This document shows positions 44,261-54,309 of a stretch of DNA of 64,000 nt, one piece after another (position 1 is the first letter of the stretch; every line of letters starts with the position of its first letter). Made by a program: the position numbers and the translations under genes. The DNA comes from Anabaena sp. UHCC 0204 (lineage in GTDB: Bacteria; Cyanobacteriota; Cyanobacteriia; Cyanobacteriales; Nostocaceae). The DNA lies in assembly GCF_009711975.1 (NCBI RefSeq), contig NZ_VIKW01000009.1:1-64000 (forward strand), read 5' to 3'. The notes below the pieces were generated by a model, which saw only the letters and a program-made list of their open reading frames with translations, ran no database searches and was not told where the DNA came from.

Positions 44261-44361
44261 ATGAGTTAAAAGGGCAGTTAGAAACCCCGTCTACACAGGC
44301 AAAACCCATCTTCATGAGTTAAAAGGGCGGTTAGAAACCGCGTCTACACAGACAAAACCCA
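44261..44361. repeat. tandem pair of 48-bp repeats
   Basis: 44261-44308 and 44314-44361 differ at four bases and begin ATGAGTTAAAAGGGC. Copy 2 contains the hairpin GCGGTTAGAAACCGC. It is followed by ACCCACGAAGGTGGGT, also a hairpin. Only two copies without spacers of equal size and no cas genes, so it is not CRISPR. The remaining gap to 44498 shows no gene. Confidence 0.8.
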
Positions 44362-44498
44362 CGAAGGTGGGTTGAAAAACTTGATAAAAAATCATTATAG
44401 GCAAAATCTGAACCCAATAGCAGTAGGACAAAATTTCCCCAGTCACCAAGCCCTAAAAATGCTAGTGTAGGAAGTGAAAATCAATTTGTGATTTCTTT

Positions 44499-45815
44499 GT
44501 GTTTTCCCGTAATCGCCCTGCTGTATTCCTGAGTTTAGCTGTTTTCCTATCTTCCTTAACAGCCTGTACTAACAGTCCATCTGCCAAAAATCTAGAACAA
44601 TCATTAGCGGCTGATCCTCAGTTGCAAAATAATCCTGTTCCCTTTGGCAAACCTCAGAATCAGCAAGTAACCCCAAACCCAAACACATCAACAATTAAGT
44701 TACCTGCTGATTTTCCGTCAGATATTCCCATTTATCCCAATGCGGAATTACAGGAAATTACACCAACTAATTCAGAAAATAAAATATCAACTCGTTGGCA
44801 AAGTGCCGATCCTAGTAATTTAATTACCAGCTTTTATCGTAGCCAATTTCAGGCTAAAAACTGGCAGATTGTCCAACAACCTCAAGATGATGTAGAAGGC
44901 GCTTTTACAGCCCGACGCAATGATTTACTCATCAACGTCACAATTGTGCCACAAACCGTTACTAAAGCTGAAGCCAATCAACCTCAAACAGCCACTAAAT
45001 TAGTAATTGAATATTCGCCTAATTCTCAAACTACAGCGAACCAAGTTACCCCATCAGATAATCCCGAATTTATCGGTCCATTATTACCTAAAACTAATAA
45101 TACTAACGTAGTTACCCAGCCAACTACCCAACCAGAGACTTTAGCAAGCCAAGAATTTACGGATATTCAAAAAGCACCTCCAGAATGGCGATCGCACATT
45201 CAAGATTTAGCTACATTAGGTATTTTATCTATCGAACCAAAAACCAACGAATTTCTACCTGATAAAACCATCACTCGTCGAGAATATGCTCGCTGGTTAG
45301 TTGCGGCTAACAATGCCATGTATGCTAACAATCCAGCCAAACAAATTCGGTTAGCATCCTCCAGCACTCAACCAGCTTTTAGAGATATCTTAACTAAAGA
45401 TCCCGATTTTCCAGTTATTCAAGGATTAGCAGAAGCAGGTTTACTTCCCAGTGCCTTATCTGGAGATGCAACAGCGGTTTTATTTCGTCCTGATGCCCCT
45501 GTAACGCGAGAACAAATGCTATTATGGAAAGTTCCTTTAGATACCCGTCAAGCCTTACCCGCAGCCAATTTAGAAGCCGTTAAACAAACTTGGGGTTTTC
45601 AAGATGCAGGTAATATTGAACCCAAAGCATTAAAAGCAGTTTTAGCTGATTTCCAAAATGCTGAACAATCAAATATTCGCCGAGTTTTTGGCTATACAAC
45701 ATTATTTCAACCGAAAAAACCTGTAACTCGTGCCGAAGCTAGTGCAGCTTTGTGGTATTTCGGTACTCAAGGTGAGGGAATATCAGCAACAGAAGCCTTA
45801 AAGCTGAAGAGTTAA
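44499..45815 (+). CDS. SLH-domain lipoprotein
   Basis: 438 residues. Signal peptide with lipobox (SLTAC, Cys23), so an anchored lipoprotein. Residues about 70-175 form a small domain (DFPSDIPIYPNAELQEI, RSQFQAKNWQIV). From about 215 there are S-layer homology segments: FTDIQKAPPEWRSHIQDLATLG, ITRREYARWL, FRDILTKDPDFPVIQGLAEAG, VTREQMLLWK and VTRAEASAALW. SLH domains bind cell-wall polymers. The start is GTG. It probably lies at the outer membrane/peptidoglycan interface; partners unknown. Confidence 0.85.
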   Translation: MFSRNRPAVFLSLAVFLSSLTACTNSPSAKNLEQSLAADPQLQNNPVPFGKPQNQQVTPNPNTSTIKLPADFPSDIPIYPNAELQEITPTNSENKISTRWQSADPSNLITSFYRSQFQAKNWQIVQQPQDDVEGAFTARRNDLLINVTIVPQTVTKAEANQPQTATKLVIEYSPNSQTTANQVTPSDNPEFIGPLLPKTNNTNVVTQPTTQPETLASQEFTDIQKAPPEWRSHIQDLATLGILSIEPKTNEFLPDKTITRREYARWLVAANNAMYANNPAKQIRLASSSTQPAFRDILTKDPDFPVIQGLAEAGLLPSALSGDATAVLFRPDAPVTREQMLLWKVPLDTRQALPAANLEAVKQTWGFQDAGNIEPKALKAVLADFQNAEQSNIRRVFGYTTLFQPKKPVTRAEASAALWYFGTQGEGISATEALKLKS

Positions 45816-45864
45816 GGTTATTAATTGTCAATTGACAATCGTCAATTGTTTTATTTATCGGAAA

Positions 45865-46881
45865 TCACCCAATTAATATTTTTTCGGGTTGATAACGGAT
45901 TTCATGAGTGCAGGGACGACCTAGTTCAATATCAGTTATATTACCCAAAGTAGTCTCAGCAATATTCTCTAAAGCCTCTTTCGTAAAAAAGGCTTGATGT
46001 CCAGTAATCAGAACATTCGGAAAAGTTGTCAAATGCTGAAAAACATCATCTTGAATGATTTCTCCAGACAAATCTTCAAAAAATAATTCCGATTCTTGTT
46101 CGTAAACATCTACACCGAGATAACCAATCTGCCCCGATTTTAAACCCTCAATTACTGCTTGGGTATCAATCAACGCACCTCGACTAGTGTTAATAATCAT
46201 CATACCCGGCTTCATTTGAGCGATCGCATCACTATTAATCAAATGATGAGTTTCCGGCATCAGAGGACAATGAAGAGAGATAATATCAGCATTAGCTAAA
46301 AGCTCAGGTAACTCTACATATTTACCACCTAAAGCTTCTAACTCTGGATTGTGATAAACATCATAAGCCAGAAGATTACAGCCAAAGCCTTTCATAATCT
46401 GTCCTAAAATTAGCCCGATTTTACCTGTACCAATAATCCCTACTGTGCGCTCATATAAATTAAATCCTAAAAGCCCATTCAGAGAAAAATTACCTTCACG
46501 CACACGATTATAAGCGCGGTGAATTTTGCGATTCAGGCTTAAAATCAATCCTACCGCGTGTTCTGCGACTCCATAGGGTGAATAAGCTGGCACGCGGACA
46601 ATATTAATTCCTAGCTTGGCTGCGGTTGCTAAATCTACATTATTGAACCCTGCACAACGCAAAGCAATAAGATGAGTTCCCCCAGCAGCAAGAATTTCTA
46701 AAGTAGGTGCATCAACTTGATCATGAACAAATACACAAACACAGGGAAATCCTGCGGCTAAGATGGCGGTATCCCGATTTAGACGGGGTTCAAAAAATAC
46801 CAACTCATATTGAGTTTGAGAATTTGCAGCTTCTAAAAACTGCCTATCGTAATTTTTTGTACTGAAAACTGCTACTTTCAT
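45865..46881 (-). CDS. ldhA: D-lactate dehydrogenase-like 2-hydroxyacid dehydrogenase
   Basis: 338 residues starting [23 protein letters not shown]-binding motif [21 protein letters not shown] (substrate Arg), [10 protein letters not shown] (catalytic Arg region) and ITGHQAFFT with the catalytic His. This agrees with fermentative D-lactate dehydrogenase (pyruvate to D-lactate with NADH). ATG 46881 was chosen because all homologues I know begin MK(V/I)A(V/F)FS; a frame to 46947 adds 22 residues without support. Confidence 0.9.
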   Translation of the reverse strand: MKVAVFSTKNYDRQFLEAANSQTQYELVFFEPRLNRDTAILAAGFPCVCVFVHDQVDAPTLEILAAGGTHLIALRCAGFNNVDLATAAKLGINIVRVPAYSPYGVAEHAVGLILSLNRKIHRAYNRVREGNFSLNGLLGFNLYERTVGIIGTGKIGLILGQIMKGFGCNLLAYDVYHNPELEALGGKYVELPELLANADIISLHCPLMPETHHLINSDAIAQMKPGMMIINTSRGALIDTQAVIEGLKSGQIGYLGVDVYEQESELFFEDLSGEIIQDDVFQHLTTFPNVLITGHQAFFTKEALENIAETTLGNITDIELGRPCTHEIRYQPEKILIG

Positions 46882-47010
46882 GCCAAATCTCAGGCTATAT
46901 GCTGCATGGGTTTCTCGTCCATCATAACTTGACTTCAAAAAAGGCAATGTTCAACAAGAGGAAGTCTAGACAAAACGGGAAAACCTTCTAAGCAGCGTAT
47001 ATCAAGGATG

Positions 47011-47754
47011 TCAATTTGTTGGTGTAGCTGTTGGTGTAGCTGTTGGTGTAGCTGTTGGTGTAGCTGTTGGTGTAGCTGTTGGTGTAGCTGTTGGCGTAGC
47101 TGTTGGTGTAGCCGTTGGCGTAGCTGTCGGTGTAGCTGTCGGTGTAGCCGTTGGTTTAGCCGTTGGTTTAGCTGTTGGTTTAGCCGTTGGTGTAGCTGTT
47201 GGTTTAGCCGTTGGTTTAGCTGTTGGTTTAGCCGTTGGTTTAGTCGTTGGTTTAGCTGTTGGTTTAGCCGTTGGTTTAGCAATAATGTTCTTAACTTCTT
47301 GATCTAGTTTTTGGCGAAGTCGTAAATCAGCAATACCAGTTTCTGGAAGCTGGTGTTTTTTCTGATACTCTTTTACCAACTCTTCTATTCGGGGACTGTA
47401 AAATTGATCACCGGGTAATAGAGGATTTGGCTTGAGTGCAGCATTCAAATTACGTTGGAGAATTTGAACGATAATAGCAGCATGATTTTGGGTTTGGGGA
47501 CCAGCTTTTCCATCCACCTTTAGCTTGTAACCTGTTTGAAATTCAGTAATACCCTTTTTAGTTTCTTCGTCGGTAAGGGGATTTTTTGTAACTTTAATGT
47601 TATAACCTAACCCTCGTAATACAGAGCGGAATTCATCGGGCTGATAGTTGCGCTCACGAGCAGCAAAAGCTATATTTGAAGCCACAACACTAGCTGTTAC
47701 GAAACAGGTTAGAGCAATACTCTTACTATATTTTCTTATATTACACCACATCAT
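47011..47754 (-). CDS. secreted peptidoglycan-binding protein with PT-rich repeat tail
   Basis: About 247 residues. A signal peptide ([20 protein letters not shown]) is followed by PG_binding_1-like sequence in two parts: [11 protein letters not shown] ... [20 protein letters not shown] and [28 protein letters not shown]. The last 85 or so residues are a tail of Lys-Pro-Thr-Ala and Thr-Pro-Thr-Ala units. It probably lies in the periplasm or cell wall, with the tail as an extended linker or sugar-bearing stalk. ATG 47754 follows AAGGAG. The tail ends the protein, so nothing is tethered beyond it. Confidence 0.82.
   Translation of the reverse strand: MMWCNIRKYSKSIALTCFVTASVVASNIAFAARERNYQPDEFRSVLRGLGYNIKVTKNPLTDEETKKGITEFQTGYKLKVDGKAGPQTQNHAAIIVQILQRNLNAALKPNPLLPGDQFYSPRIEELVKEYQKKHQLPETGIADLRLRQKLDQEVKNIIAKPTAKPTAKPTTKPTAKPTAKPTAKPTATPTAKPTAKPTAKPTATPTATPTATPTATPTATPTATPTATPTATPTATPTATPTATPTN
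47023..47282. repeat. 12-bp tandem repeat array encoding KPTA/TPTA
   Basis: About 21 units of 12 bp (GTAGCTGTTGGT, GTTGGTTTAGCC and variants) cover the last part of the gene. The units near the stop are almost identical (TPTA type); those further in alternate KPTA. The other strand is also open, giving a false Cys/Trp-rich frame. Confidence 0.9.
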
Positions 47755-47879
47755 CAAAACTCCTTAGTAGTAAGATCAAGAATGATACCAGTCTATTTTA
47801 AATTTATTTAACAATTGTTTTAGCAATAACTAGTCATCATAGTTCCTAAGTTTACACTATAATCGTTTCATTAAAAAAG

Positions 47880-48012
47880 CGGTGTTGCCGATTTTAGGGA
47901 TGAAAATAATTTTGCATATGTTTAATACCTTTGTAGAGACGTTCCATGGAACGTCTCTACTCCGAAAATCATACGCCAATATGGCTACGCCACGCAGGCT
48001 ATCAGCAACGCC
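47880..48012. mobile_element. MITE-like element, GGCGTTGCTGA family, copy 3, with nested palindrome
   Basis: Left end GGTGTTGCCGA, right end TCAGCAACGCC. Inside, 47933-47960 is the 28-bp palindrome of 4919/32173, and 47978-47998 holds GGCTACGCCACGCAGGCTAT. The longer size than copies 1 and 2 is explained by these later insertions. The rest of the 47758-48043 gap has no gene. Confidence 0.7.
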
Positions 48013-48043
48013 CTTTTTTATATCTACCTAAATTAGCAACATT

Positions 48044-50269
48044 TCAAGAATATTTAACTTCTGCAAAATTCGATTGCCGATAGTAAGAATCATAGCCTTT
48101 AAGTTGGCATTTATCACCATTAGCAACTATCCCTAATACATTGATTGGATATCTTTTGAGGCTATCCTGAACTTGTAAGAGGGCTGATTTATCTGTTTGA
48201 TTCATTTTGACAACTAGTATGAAACCATCAGTATGAGGAGCTATTAATCTAGCATCTACTAAGCCTAATATTGGGGGAGAATCATAAATTACTAAATCAA
48301 AATTCAGACGCAAATATGACATTAGTTGCCTCATTTTTTCTGATGACAACAACCTCGCCGGATCAGGTGGTATTGGTCCTGAAGTAATCACAGATAAATT
48401 ATTCATTCCCGGCATTTCTTGAATCACCTGCTCTACTGCTATATTTGCAGAAATTAAATTACTTAATCCCCATAAGTTATTTAATCCTGAGAGTTTGTGA
48501 ACTTGTGGACGGCGAAGATCAGTATCTACGAGTAATACCCTTTTTCCCATCGCAGCAGCTATTTGAGCTAAATGAAATGCTACTGTACTTTTACCATCTC
48601 CGGGAAGAGAAGAAGAAATTATTAAAGAACCAATTGGTTGATCAGAATTGAGTAATTGAAGATTACCATATAAAATTTGTAAAGATTCCCAGAATGCTCC
48701 TTGACTATAATAACCAGACTGGGTAATCTGACTAGCAAACATATTAGACAATTGATGCTTGTTTCTAGAATAATCATCTGATAGTTGTTCTTTATTACTT
48801 ACCTTACCTGCAATATCTAAAGATGAATTATTAGCTATAGTTTTATCAAAGGGAAGTCTTCCTAATATGGGTAGTTTAATCTTTTCTTGCAGAGACTCAA
48901 TGTTATGATATGTATTATCCATCTCTTCAATGAGTAAGGCTGCACCAATGCCTAACAAAGAACTAGCCACCAATCCTAATAGTAAACTGCGGGGAATATT
49001 GGGGTAAATTGGCAATTCTGCTAGAGTAGGTGATTGAATTAATTCCCAAGGAAGTTCTGTTTGTGCTACCTCTATTTGCAGCTTTTCCCGATTACCTAAA
49101 AACCTAGTCAAACTCTCATTGGCTAGTTGTAAATTCCGCTGGATATCAGTGTATTGCCTCGATAAAACTGGTAATTGCTCTAATTCTCTTTGCAGTTGTT
49201 GTTCTGCTTGTGCCTGTTGTTGACTATCTGCTTCTATTCTCTGAAGTAAAATTGTAGCTTCAGCTAATTTGATAGTTAAAGTTCGTTTTGCTTCTTCTCT
49301 AATCAGGGGGAAGAGGTTATCTCTTTTTTCTTGTAAGGTTTGAACGACTGGATTATCGGGTTGAAATCGAGCTAATTCTCCAGATATTTGGGTTTCTAAT
49401 TGGCGTTGTTGAGTAATTAATTGTTGATATATAGGGGCATTATTAATTGCAGCAAATTGTCCTTCTTGTCCCTGTAAACTCATATAATTAGCTCTGGCAG
49501 CAGCTAATTGTTGATTTATTGTTAATCTTTGTTGCGTCAGAGATTGGATTTGTCCAGAAATTCTTTGAGATTGGCTTTCTGGATCAATAAAATTATATTT
49601 TTGTCGGAATATTTGCATTTCTCTTTGTAACTGCGCTACCCGTTTTTGGATATCAGGTAGTTGTTTTTCTACAAATTGAATTCCTTGACGCAGTTTTGTT
49701 TGCCGCTTGTCTAAGCTGTAGTTTAAATAGAATTGGGAAATTGTATCTAATATGAGTTGAATCTTTTTAGTATCATGACTTTGATATTTAACTTCGATTA
49801 CTTTTGTTGCACCAAAGCGACGAATAGTTAAACCTTGTAGAAGAGCATTATAAGTAAGATCAGGATATGCTTCTTGCAACTTTGTCAAAACAGGTTGTAG
49901 CAGTTCTGTACTTTTGAGAACCTGAATTTGACTTTCATAATCTAGACTACTTCCTGAAGAAGCGTTAGAATCGAGTAAACTTAGTTTCCCTACTTTGCTA
50001 TCATCATTGACAGATTCAACTAAGATTTGAAAGCTACCTTGATATACAGATTCTTGGTTCAGTGTTGAATAACTAACACCAGCCATTGTGACAGAGACTA
50101 CCCCTGTGATAATAATGGCTCGACGTTGTATAAGACCAAAAAAGCGTTTTAAATTCCACTCATTAGCCTCTTCTGGAAACGGCGAAAAGGTTGCATAGGG
50201 AGATAATTTAGGGCTGGGAATAGAGTCGCCGTAATAACTTCTGTGGGTTGTTGTTTGCTTCTCAATCAT
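48044..50269 (-). CDS. polysaccharide co-polymerase / tyrosine autokinase (Wzz-BY kinase)
   Basis: 741 residues. A Wzz-type N-terminus with a membrane helix (AIIITGVVSVTMAGVSYSTL), a long periplasmic coiled coil (about 190-400), a second helix (LLLGLVASSLLGIGAALLI), then a cytoplasmic BY-kinase domain: SSSLPGDGKSTVAFHLA (Walker A), VLLVDTDLRRP (A'), LVIYDSPP (B). The C-terminal Tyr cluster (Tyr726, 729, 730, 740) is the autophosphorylation site. It controls chain length and export of exopolysaccharide. It is the first cluster gene on this strand after a 620-bp gap, though last in transcription order. Confidence 0.92.
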   Translation of the reverse strand: MIEKQTTTHRSYYGDSIPSPKLSPYATFSPFPEEANEWNLKRFFGLIQRRAIIITGVVSVTMAGVSYSTLNQESVYQGSFQILVESVNDDSKVGKLSLLDSNASSGSSLDYESQIQVLKSTELLQPVLTKLQEAYPDLTYNALLQGLTIRRFGATKVIEVKYQSHDTKKIQLILDTISQFYLNYSLDKRQTKLRQGIQFVEKQLPDIQKRVAQLQREMQIFRQKYNFIDPESQSQRISGQIQSLTQQRLTINQQLAAARANYMSLQGQEGQFAAINNAPIYQQLITQQRQLETQISGELARFQPDNPVVQTLQEKRDNLFPLIREEAKRTLTIKLAEATILLQRIEADSQQQAQAEQQLQRELEQLPVLSRQYTDIQRNLQLANESLTRFLGNREKLQIEVAQTELPWELIQSPTLAELPIYPNIPRSLLLGLVASSLLGIGAALLIEEMDNTYHNIESLQEKIKLPILGRLPFDKTIANNSSLDIAGKVSNKEQLSDDYSRNKHQLSNMFASQITQSGYYSQGAFWESLQILYGNLQLLNSDQPIGSLIISSSLPGDGKSTVAFHLAQIAAAMGKRVLLVDTDLRRPQVHKLSGLNNLWGLSNLISANIAVEQVIQEMPGMNNLSVITSGPIPPDPARLLSSEKMRQLMSYLRLNFDLVIYDSPPILGLVDARLIAPHTDGFILVVKMNQTDKSALLQVQDSLKRYPINVLGIVANGDKCQLKGYDSYYRQSNFAEVKYS

Positions 50270-50891
50270 TGATTTTTATTGGGTAAATAGTAAAGTAAAG
50301 ATATATAAATGTTTTTTACTATTGTGAAAAAATATCGTTTGTTATTTCGGCAATTAAAAATAAACTTGAAAATAAGTCAAAATGCAAGTAGTAACTTAGA
50401 TAACAAGATACAAAAATGCTGCATTGTATCAAAATTTTGGTAGAGTCTTTGTTATACAGAAAGCATTTTTACATTTTACACGCTTATTTGTCATTTGTCT
50501 GTATATATAGCGATAGTATTTTAATTTTGAAAAAATCTCAGTATTTATAGGGTGCGTTAGGCAAATTGTCAGAATCAGGATTTAAGGATGAACAGGATTA
50601 AGACTGAGATTTTATCACCAATTACCTCTTGTCAGCCTTAATTTAGATGAGTAGCAACTTGGGTTAAGTATTTGTAGGGTGCATTAGGCAAAGCCGTGAA
50701 GTACCATTAATCAAGCGTACATACGTATCTTGATGGCTTCTCCTCCCATAAGGGATACAAAAATCAAATATTAGTCCTATATTACTAATGTAATTGTGTT
50801 TAGTTATAGACTAATGTTTGTAACTCTTATTTTATGCTCTGTAATAAATAATACAACAAACTATAAATAAATCAGGTATATAATTTAAGAG
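50270..50891. other. 620-bp intergenic region
   Basis: No gene seen in any frame. TAGGGTGCGTTAGGCAAA (50549-50566) recurs as TAGGGTGCATTAGGCAAA (50676-50693), a dispersed cyanobacterial repeat. The strongly AT-rich part next to 50270 should contain the promoter for the Wzz-kinase gene, so that gene is probably transcribed apart from the rest of the cluster. Confidence 0.5.
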
Positions 50892-51458
50892 TTATTTAAT
50901 TTTCCCTGTGGTGTCGTGGGATTCTGTCCTTTTTTTGATTGGTTGAGCAGGGTTGCCTGAGTAGATTATATTCGCTTCTAAGGATCTTGCTGTAACGCTG
51001 CCTAGTGTTAAAACTGCTCCCTTACCAATGATAACACCAGGTCCGATGACTGATTTAGCTGCTATCCAACTACTCTCTTGAATATGAATAGGGGCGGTAA
51101 TCAGTTGAAAATTGGGTTGATTCCAGTCATGATTACCAGTGCAAAGATAAACTCCTTGGGATAGACACACATGATTTTCGATGACTACGGTAGCTAGATT
51201 ATCAATCCAGGTATCTTCCCCAATCCAGACATAATTACCAACAACTAAGCGCCAGGGAAACTTGATGCGTACTCCTGGTTTGATGCGGACACCTTTACCG
51301 ACACTTGCGCCAAAAATTCGCAAAATCCCAACTTTTATAGATGATATAGGAAGCCAATGACTTTCCACTAAAGGTGAGCCAACAAAGTACCACAATAATT
51401 GCTGAATATACGGCGCACCAGGTGTATAAGTACCAAGACTATAATTATCTAGACGCAT
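50892..51458 (-). CDS. wcaF: WcaF-type acetyltransferase
   Basis: 188 residues with left-handed beta-helix hexapeptide repeats (IFGASVGKGVRIKPGVRI, VVGNYVWIGEDTWIDNL, VIGPGVIIGKGAVLT). YLCTGNHDWNQPNF holds the catalytic His. It closely resembles colanic-acid WcaF acetyltransferases, which O-acetylate sugar residues using acetyl-CoA. Last gene of the minus-strand sugar operon before the 620-bp gap; 11 bp from the glycosyltransferase upstream. Confidence 0.9.
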   Translation of the reverse strand: MRLDNYSLGTYTPGAPYIQQLLWYFVGSPLVESHWLPISSIKVGILRIFGASVGKGVRIKPGVRIKFPWRLVVGNYVWIGEDTWIDNLATVVIENHVCLSQGVYLCTGNHDWNQPNFQLITAPIHIQESSWIAAKSVIGPGVIIGKGAVLTLGSVTARSLEANIIYSGNPAQPIKKRTESHDTTGKIK

Positions 51459-51469
51459 ATAGGATATAA

Positions 51470-52237
51470 TTAAGATTTTAATTTATCAGATTCTATAAGA
51501 TGTATACTTAGAAAAATTTCTGCTAAAACTCTCTGAAATGTATAGTACCAACCGTGCCACCCATCAAGAATACCGCCTTTGATAATTAAACAATAGACTA
51601 AAATTATTAAAGGTGCTAGGATTTTCTTTTTACGAATGCGATCGCCTAAACTAAGTTCATGATTAGGAGTTGCCAATAATTTTTTACTTTCCAAAATCAT
51701 ATAACGATCTTGCGCCCACAACCAACGACTCAAAGGTTTGCGATCGTCGTGGTGAATGTAAGCAGAGAGTTGTTCAGATTTACCTTCTACAATTACTCTA
51801 TGAGAGTGTCCATCATCTTGGTAAATTGCTTTTTCCCTTCTGTAAATAACCTTTCTAGGTGGAAGCAAAGTGCCACGTAAGGGTTTCCCAAATACACAGT
51901 ATTTGAATCTGACACTATAACTGTCTATATCTGACTTTATTGATAGTTTTTTAATTTCATTAATTAAATCATCAGTTAATACATAATCTGCATCTATAGA
52001 TAGTACCCATTCTGATGAAATCTTCCCTAATCCATAGTTACATTGACTAGCAAAAGAATCAAATTTTCTTTGAAATACTTCTACTTGAGGATAAGAAGAT
52101 AGAATTTCAAGTGTTTCATCTGTACTATAACTATCAATTACAACAACTCTATTAACCCAATTGAGTTTTTCTAGAGTACGATTAATATTAGGTGCTTCGT
52201 TATATGTCAGTATGAGAGGAGTTAAATTCTTCGGCAT
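51470..52237 (-). CDS. glycosyltransferase family 2
   Basis: 255 residues, GT-A fold. LILTYNEAPNINRTL and VVVIDSYSTDETLEI form the nucleotide-sugar site; SIDADYVL is the DxD-like metal motif. VYCLIIKGGILDGWHGWYYTFQR is a C-terminal amphipathic/membrane segment, as in WaaE-type beta-glycosyltransferases. It adds one sugar to the lipid-linked unit at the inner face of the membrane. Confidence 0.9.
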   Translation of the reverse strand: MPKNLTPLILTYNEAPNINRTLEKLNWVNRVVVIDSYSTDETLEILSSYPQVEVFQRKFDSFASQCNYGLGKISSEWVLSIDADYVLTDDLINEIKKLSIKSDIDSYSVRFKYCVFGKPLRGTLLPPRKVIYRREKAIYQDDGHSHRVIVEGKSEQLSAYIHHDDRKPLSRWLWAQDRYMILESKKLLATPNHELSLGDRIRKKKILAPLIILVYCLIIKGGILDGWHGWYYTFQRVLAEIFLSIHLIESDKLKS

Positions 52238-52246
52238 AAGTTTTAT

Positions 52247-53563
52247 TTAATGAACATCAAAAAATGATCTGAGAATTAAAAAACCAGCAATAATGCCCAC
52301 CATTAATCTAATTGGTTTCCATAAATCATTCGTGCTACTATATCTTGCTGTTACAAGTATCATAATTGGCAGAGTAGTTGCAGTGTATCTACTAGAAAAC
52401 AGATGAACTATTTTAAAGGGAGTCGAACATAATAACAGGAAATAAATACACAGAAATACATAAATTAAATCATGTTTATTCTCTATAATCATTTTGAAAA
52501 TAGCAATTAAAAAAAATAATCCGAATACAGCTAAAAAACCAGAACTAACTTTAGTATAGATAATTAAAGATAAGGAATCTGGAAATATTTTACTAGCAAG
52601 TGATTTCGCTGGAGTTATTGTAAGAAAATTATAAAATATGTTTGTTGTAGATAAAATGGTACTGCAAAATATTGTAATTAATAACAGCTTTCTATTTAAA
52701 ATAAAAATTTTTGGTGCGATTATGACCATAATAATAGCTGCATAGGCAAAAGAAAGAAAACCGTTAACAATAGAAAATGTTTCTTTAGAGATATAACCTG
52801 GTTTAGCTAAGTGCAAAGGAGGTACGATTCCTCCCCATATTATAAATACAATTATTGGTAGCATTAAAGCAGTAAATAAAAACGAATATATATATTTTCT
52901 TTTATCTATATCTTTAATTAGAAGTATAGGAAATGCTAATAAACCGACTAAAAATGTTTGTCTTCCAAGAATAGAAAAACTAAATAATAAACCACCTAAT
53001 GATGAAGCTATTAGTTTAATTGGATATTTTTGGTTTAGGGATGTCCATTTAGAGTCAAATTCTTGACAAAAGGCTAACAAAAAAAGATACAACCCCATAG
53101 ATGAAAAAAACATGGCGGGGATTTCTGATAAAGCCATTCCTGAAACTGGCCAAAGAATAGGTGCAGAAATCATTCCCATCACATGAAAATGGGGTTTTGC
53201 ATATCCTAATATTTTGAGAGAACTAATGAGGATAAAAAATATGCCAATAAGTAATAAAAAGTTTACTAATCTGATATAAGGAACTTGAAGATGAGTAATT
53301 GGTTGCAGAAGATAATGTATAATAACTGTTAATGGACCTACGGCAACTTGGGAATCACGTAGGAATTCAATTGATATCCCTAATTTATTAATTAGCGCTA
53401 TGTCTTGATCTAAATAGAAAACTTCATCAAATATAGGTGGTTTATTTTCTAATAGGGTATTTAAGAATAAAATTACTAATCCACTGATCGAAATGAGGAA
53501 AGATAAAAATTGATTATTCTTAATAAGATCGGCTTTTAATGCTTTTATATAATATGTTTGCAT
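52247..53563 (-). CDS. multi-spanning membrane protein, probable GT-C glycosyltransferase
   Basis: 438 residues with 10-12 hydrophobic helices. The first extracytoplasmic loop has PPIFDEVFYLDQ, like the acidic motif of GT39/ArnT-type enzymes that use polyprenyl-phosphate sugars. No other family mark is plain. It lies between a GT2 and a methyltransferase gene in the exopolysaccharide cluster, 9 bp from the GT2 gene. A flippase is less likely given the acidic loop. Moderate certainty. Confidence 0.65.
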   Translation of the reverse strand: MQTYYIKALKADLIKNNQFLSFLISISGLVILFLNTLLENKPPIFDEVFYLDQDIALINKLGISIEFLRDSQVAVGPLTVIIHYLLQPITHLQVPYIRLVNFLLLIGIFFILISSLKILGYAKPHFHVMGMISAPILWPVSGMALSEIPAMFFSSMGLYLFLLAFCQEFDSKWTSLNQKYPIKLIASSLGGLLFSFSILGRQTFLVGLLAFPILLIKDIDKRKYIYSFLFTALMLPIIVFIIWGGIVPPLHLAKPGYISKETFSIVNGFLSFAYAAIIMVIIAPKIFILNRKLLLITIFCSTILSTTNIFYNFLTITPAKSLASKIFPDSLSLIIYTKVSSGFLAVFGLFFLIAIFKMIIENKHDLIYVFLCIYFLLLCSTPFKIVHLFSSRYTATTLPIMILVTARYSSTNDLWKPIRLMVGIIAGFLILRSFFDVH

Positions 53564-53629
53564 TGTTATTTGAACTGCTAGTAAAGATTAATATTTTTAT
53601 AGCTATACTCATTCTCTCAATGTCAATAA

Positions 53630-54280
53630 TTACTCTGGATGAATATATACACTAGAACATAGCATTGATTTCCAAATATAAGGAAGTCTACCTGCAAACT
53701 TAAACTTGATGTTTGTATAATTTTCTGATTTGAGTAACGTAGTCATAGTTGCTACAGAAAAGAATTTGATATGACCTCCATCCCATAAAGTAGTCAAATG
53801 CTGATCCATTTTACCTGTTGCAGCAATAATCAGGTTTTTTAAATAGCCATTATAGGGTGTAGTAATAATTAAAAGCCCATTCGGCTTAAGACATTTTTTG
53901 ATATTTCTCACTAATTCTTTTGGATAAAATAAATGCTCAATAACCTCACAGGAAATAATAATATCAAACTTATCTCCTAACTCTGTATAGGGAATATTGT
54001 AAATACTTCCTTGAATAAACTGACAATCCGGAAAAGATTGAGTTGCAAACTTAACACCGGATGCAGACTCCTCAAGCCCCACCACTTCATATCCATTTTG
54101 TGCAATAAAGTTGCTGAAACTACCATTACCACAGCCAATATCTAAGATGCGAAGAGGTTGCTGATTAGCATTTAGAGAAGCAAATTCAGATATCATCTCT
54201 AAGAGAGGTTTGCTCAAATAGGCATGGTGATGATTAAGTTTAGCATCAGCATAGGAATATTCGTATTGCTTAGAAACCAT
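53630..54280 (-). CDS. class I SAM-dependent methyltransferase
   Basis: 216 residues. LRILDIGCGNGSFSNFIAQ is the SAM-binding motif I, VVGLEESASGV motif II and FDIIISCEVIEHLFYPKELV later motifs. It fits the Methyltransf_11/23 group that often methylates sugars in capsule clusters. The start is ATG 54280; a TTG four codons earlier also exists. Acceptor unknown. Confidence 0.88.
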   Translation of the reverse strand: MVSKQYEYSYADAKLNHHHAYLSKPLLEMISEFASLNANQQPLRILDIGCGNGSFSNFIAQNGYEVVGLEESASGVKFATQSFPDCQFIQGSIYNIPYTELGDKFDIIISCEVIEHLFYPKELVRNIKKCLKPNGLLIITTPYNGYLKNLIIAATGKMDQHLTTLWDGGHIKFFSVATMTTLLKSENYTNIKFKFAGRLPYIWKSMLCSSVYIHPE

Positions 54281-54309
54281 GATGATAATCAACCCTTATT
54301 TGTATTAAT

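Noticed and set aside
44261-44361. Possible mini-CRISPR (two 48-bp repeats)
   Set aside because: Only two direct copies 5 bp apart, no spacers of regular size, no cas genes; it fits a dispersed palindromic repeat.
46935-47282. Minus-strand frame of LNQRLNQQL repeats
   Set aside because: Another frame of the same 12-bp array; no start context and no homology-like features.
47008-47307. Plus-strand frame of Cys/Trp/Ser repeats ([10 protein letters not shown]...) opposite the peptidoglycan-binding protein
   Set aside because: It is the complement of the 12-bp repeat encoding KPTA/TPTA; no ribosome binding site and the minus-strand gene has a signal peptide and a domain.
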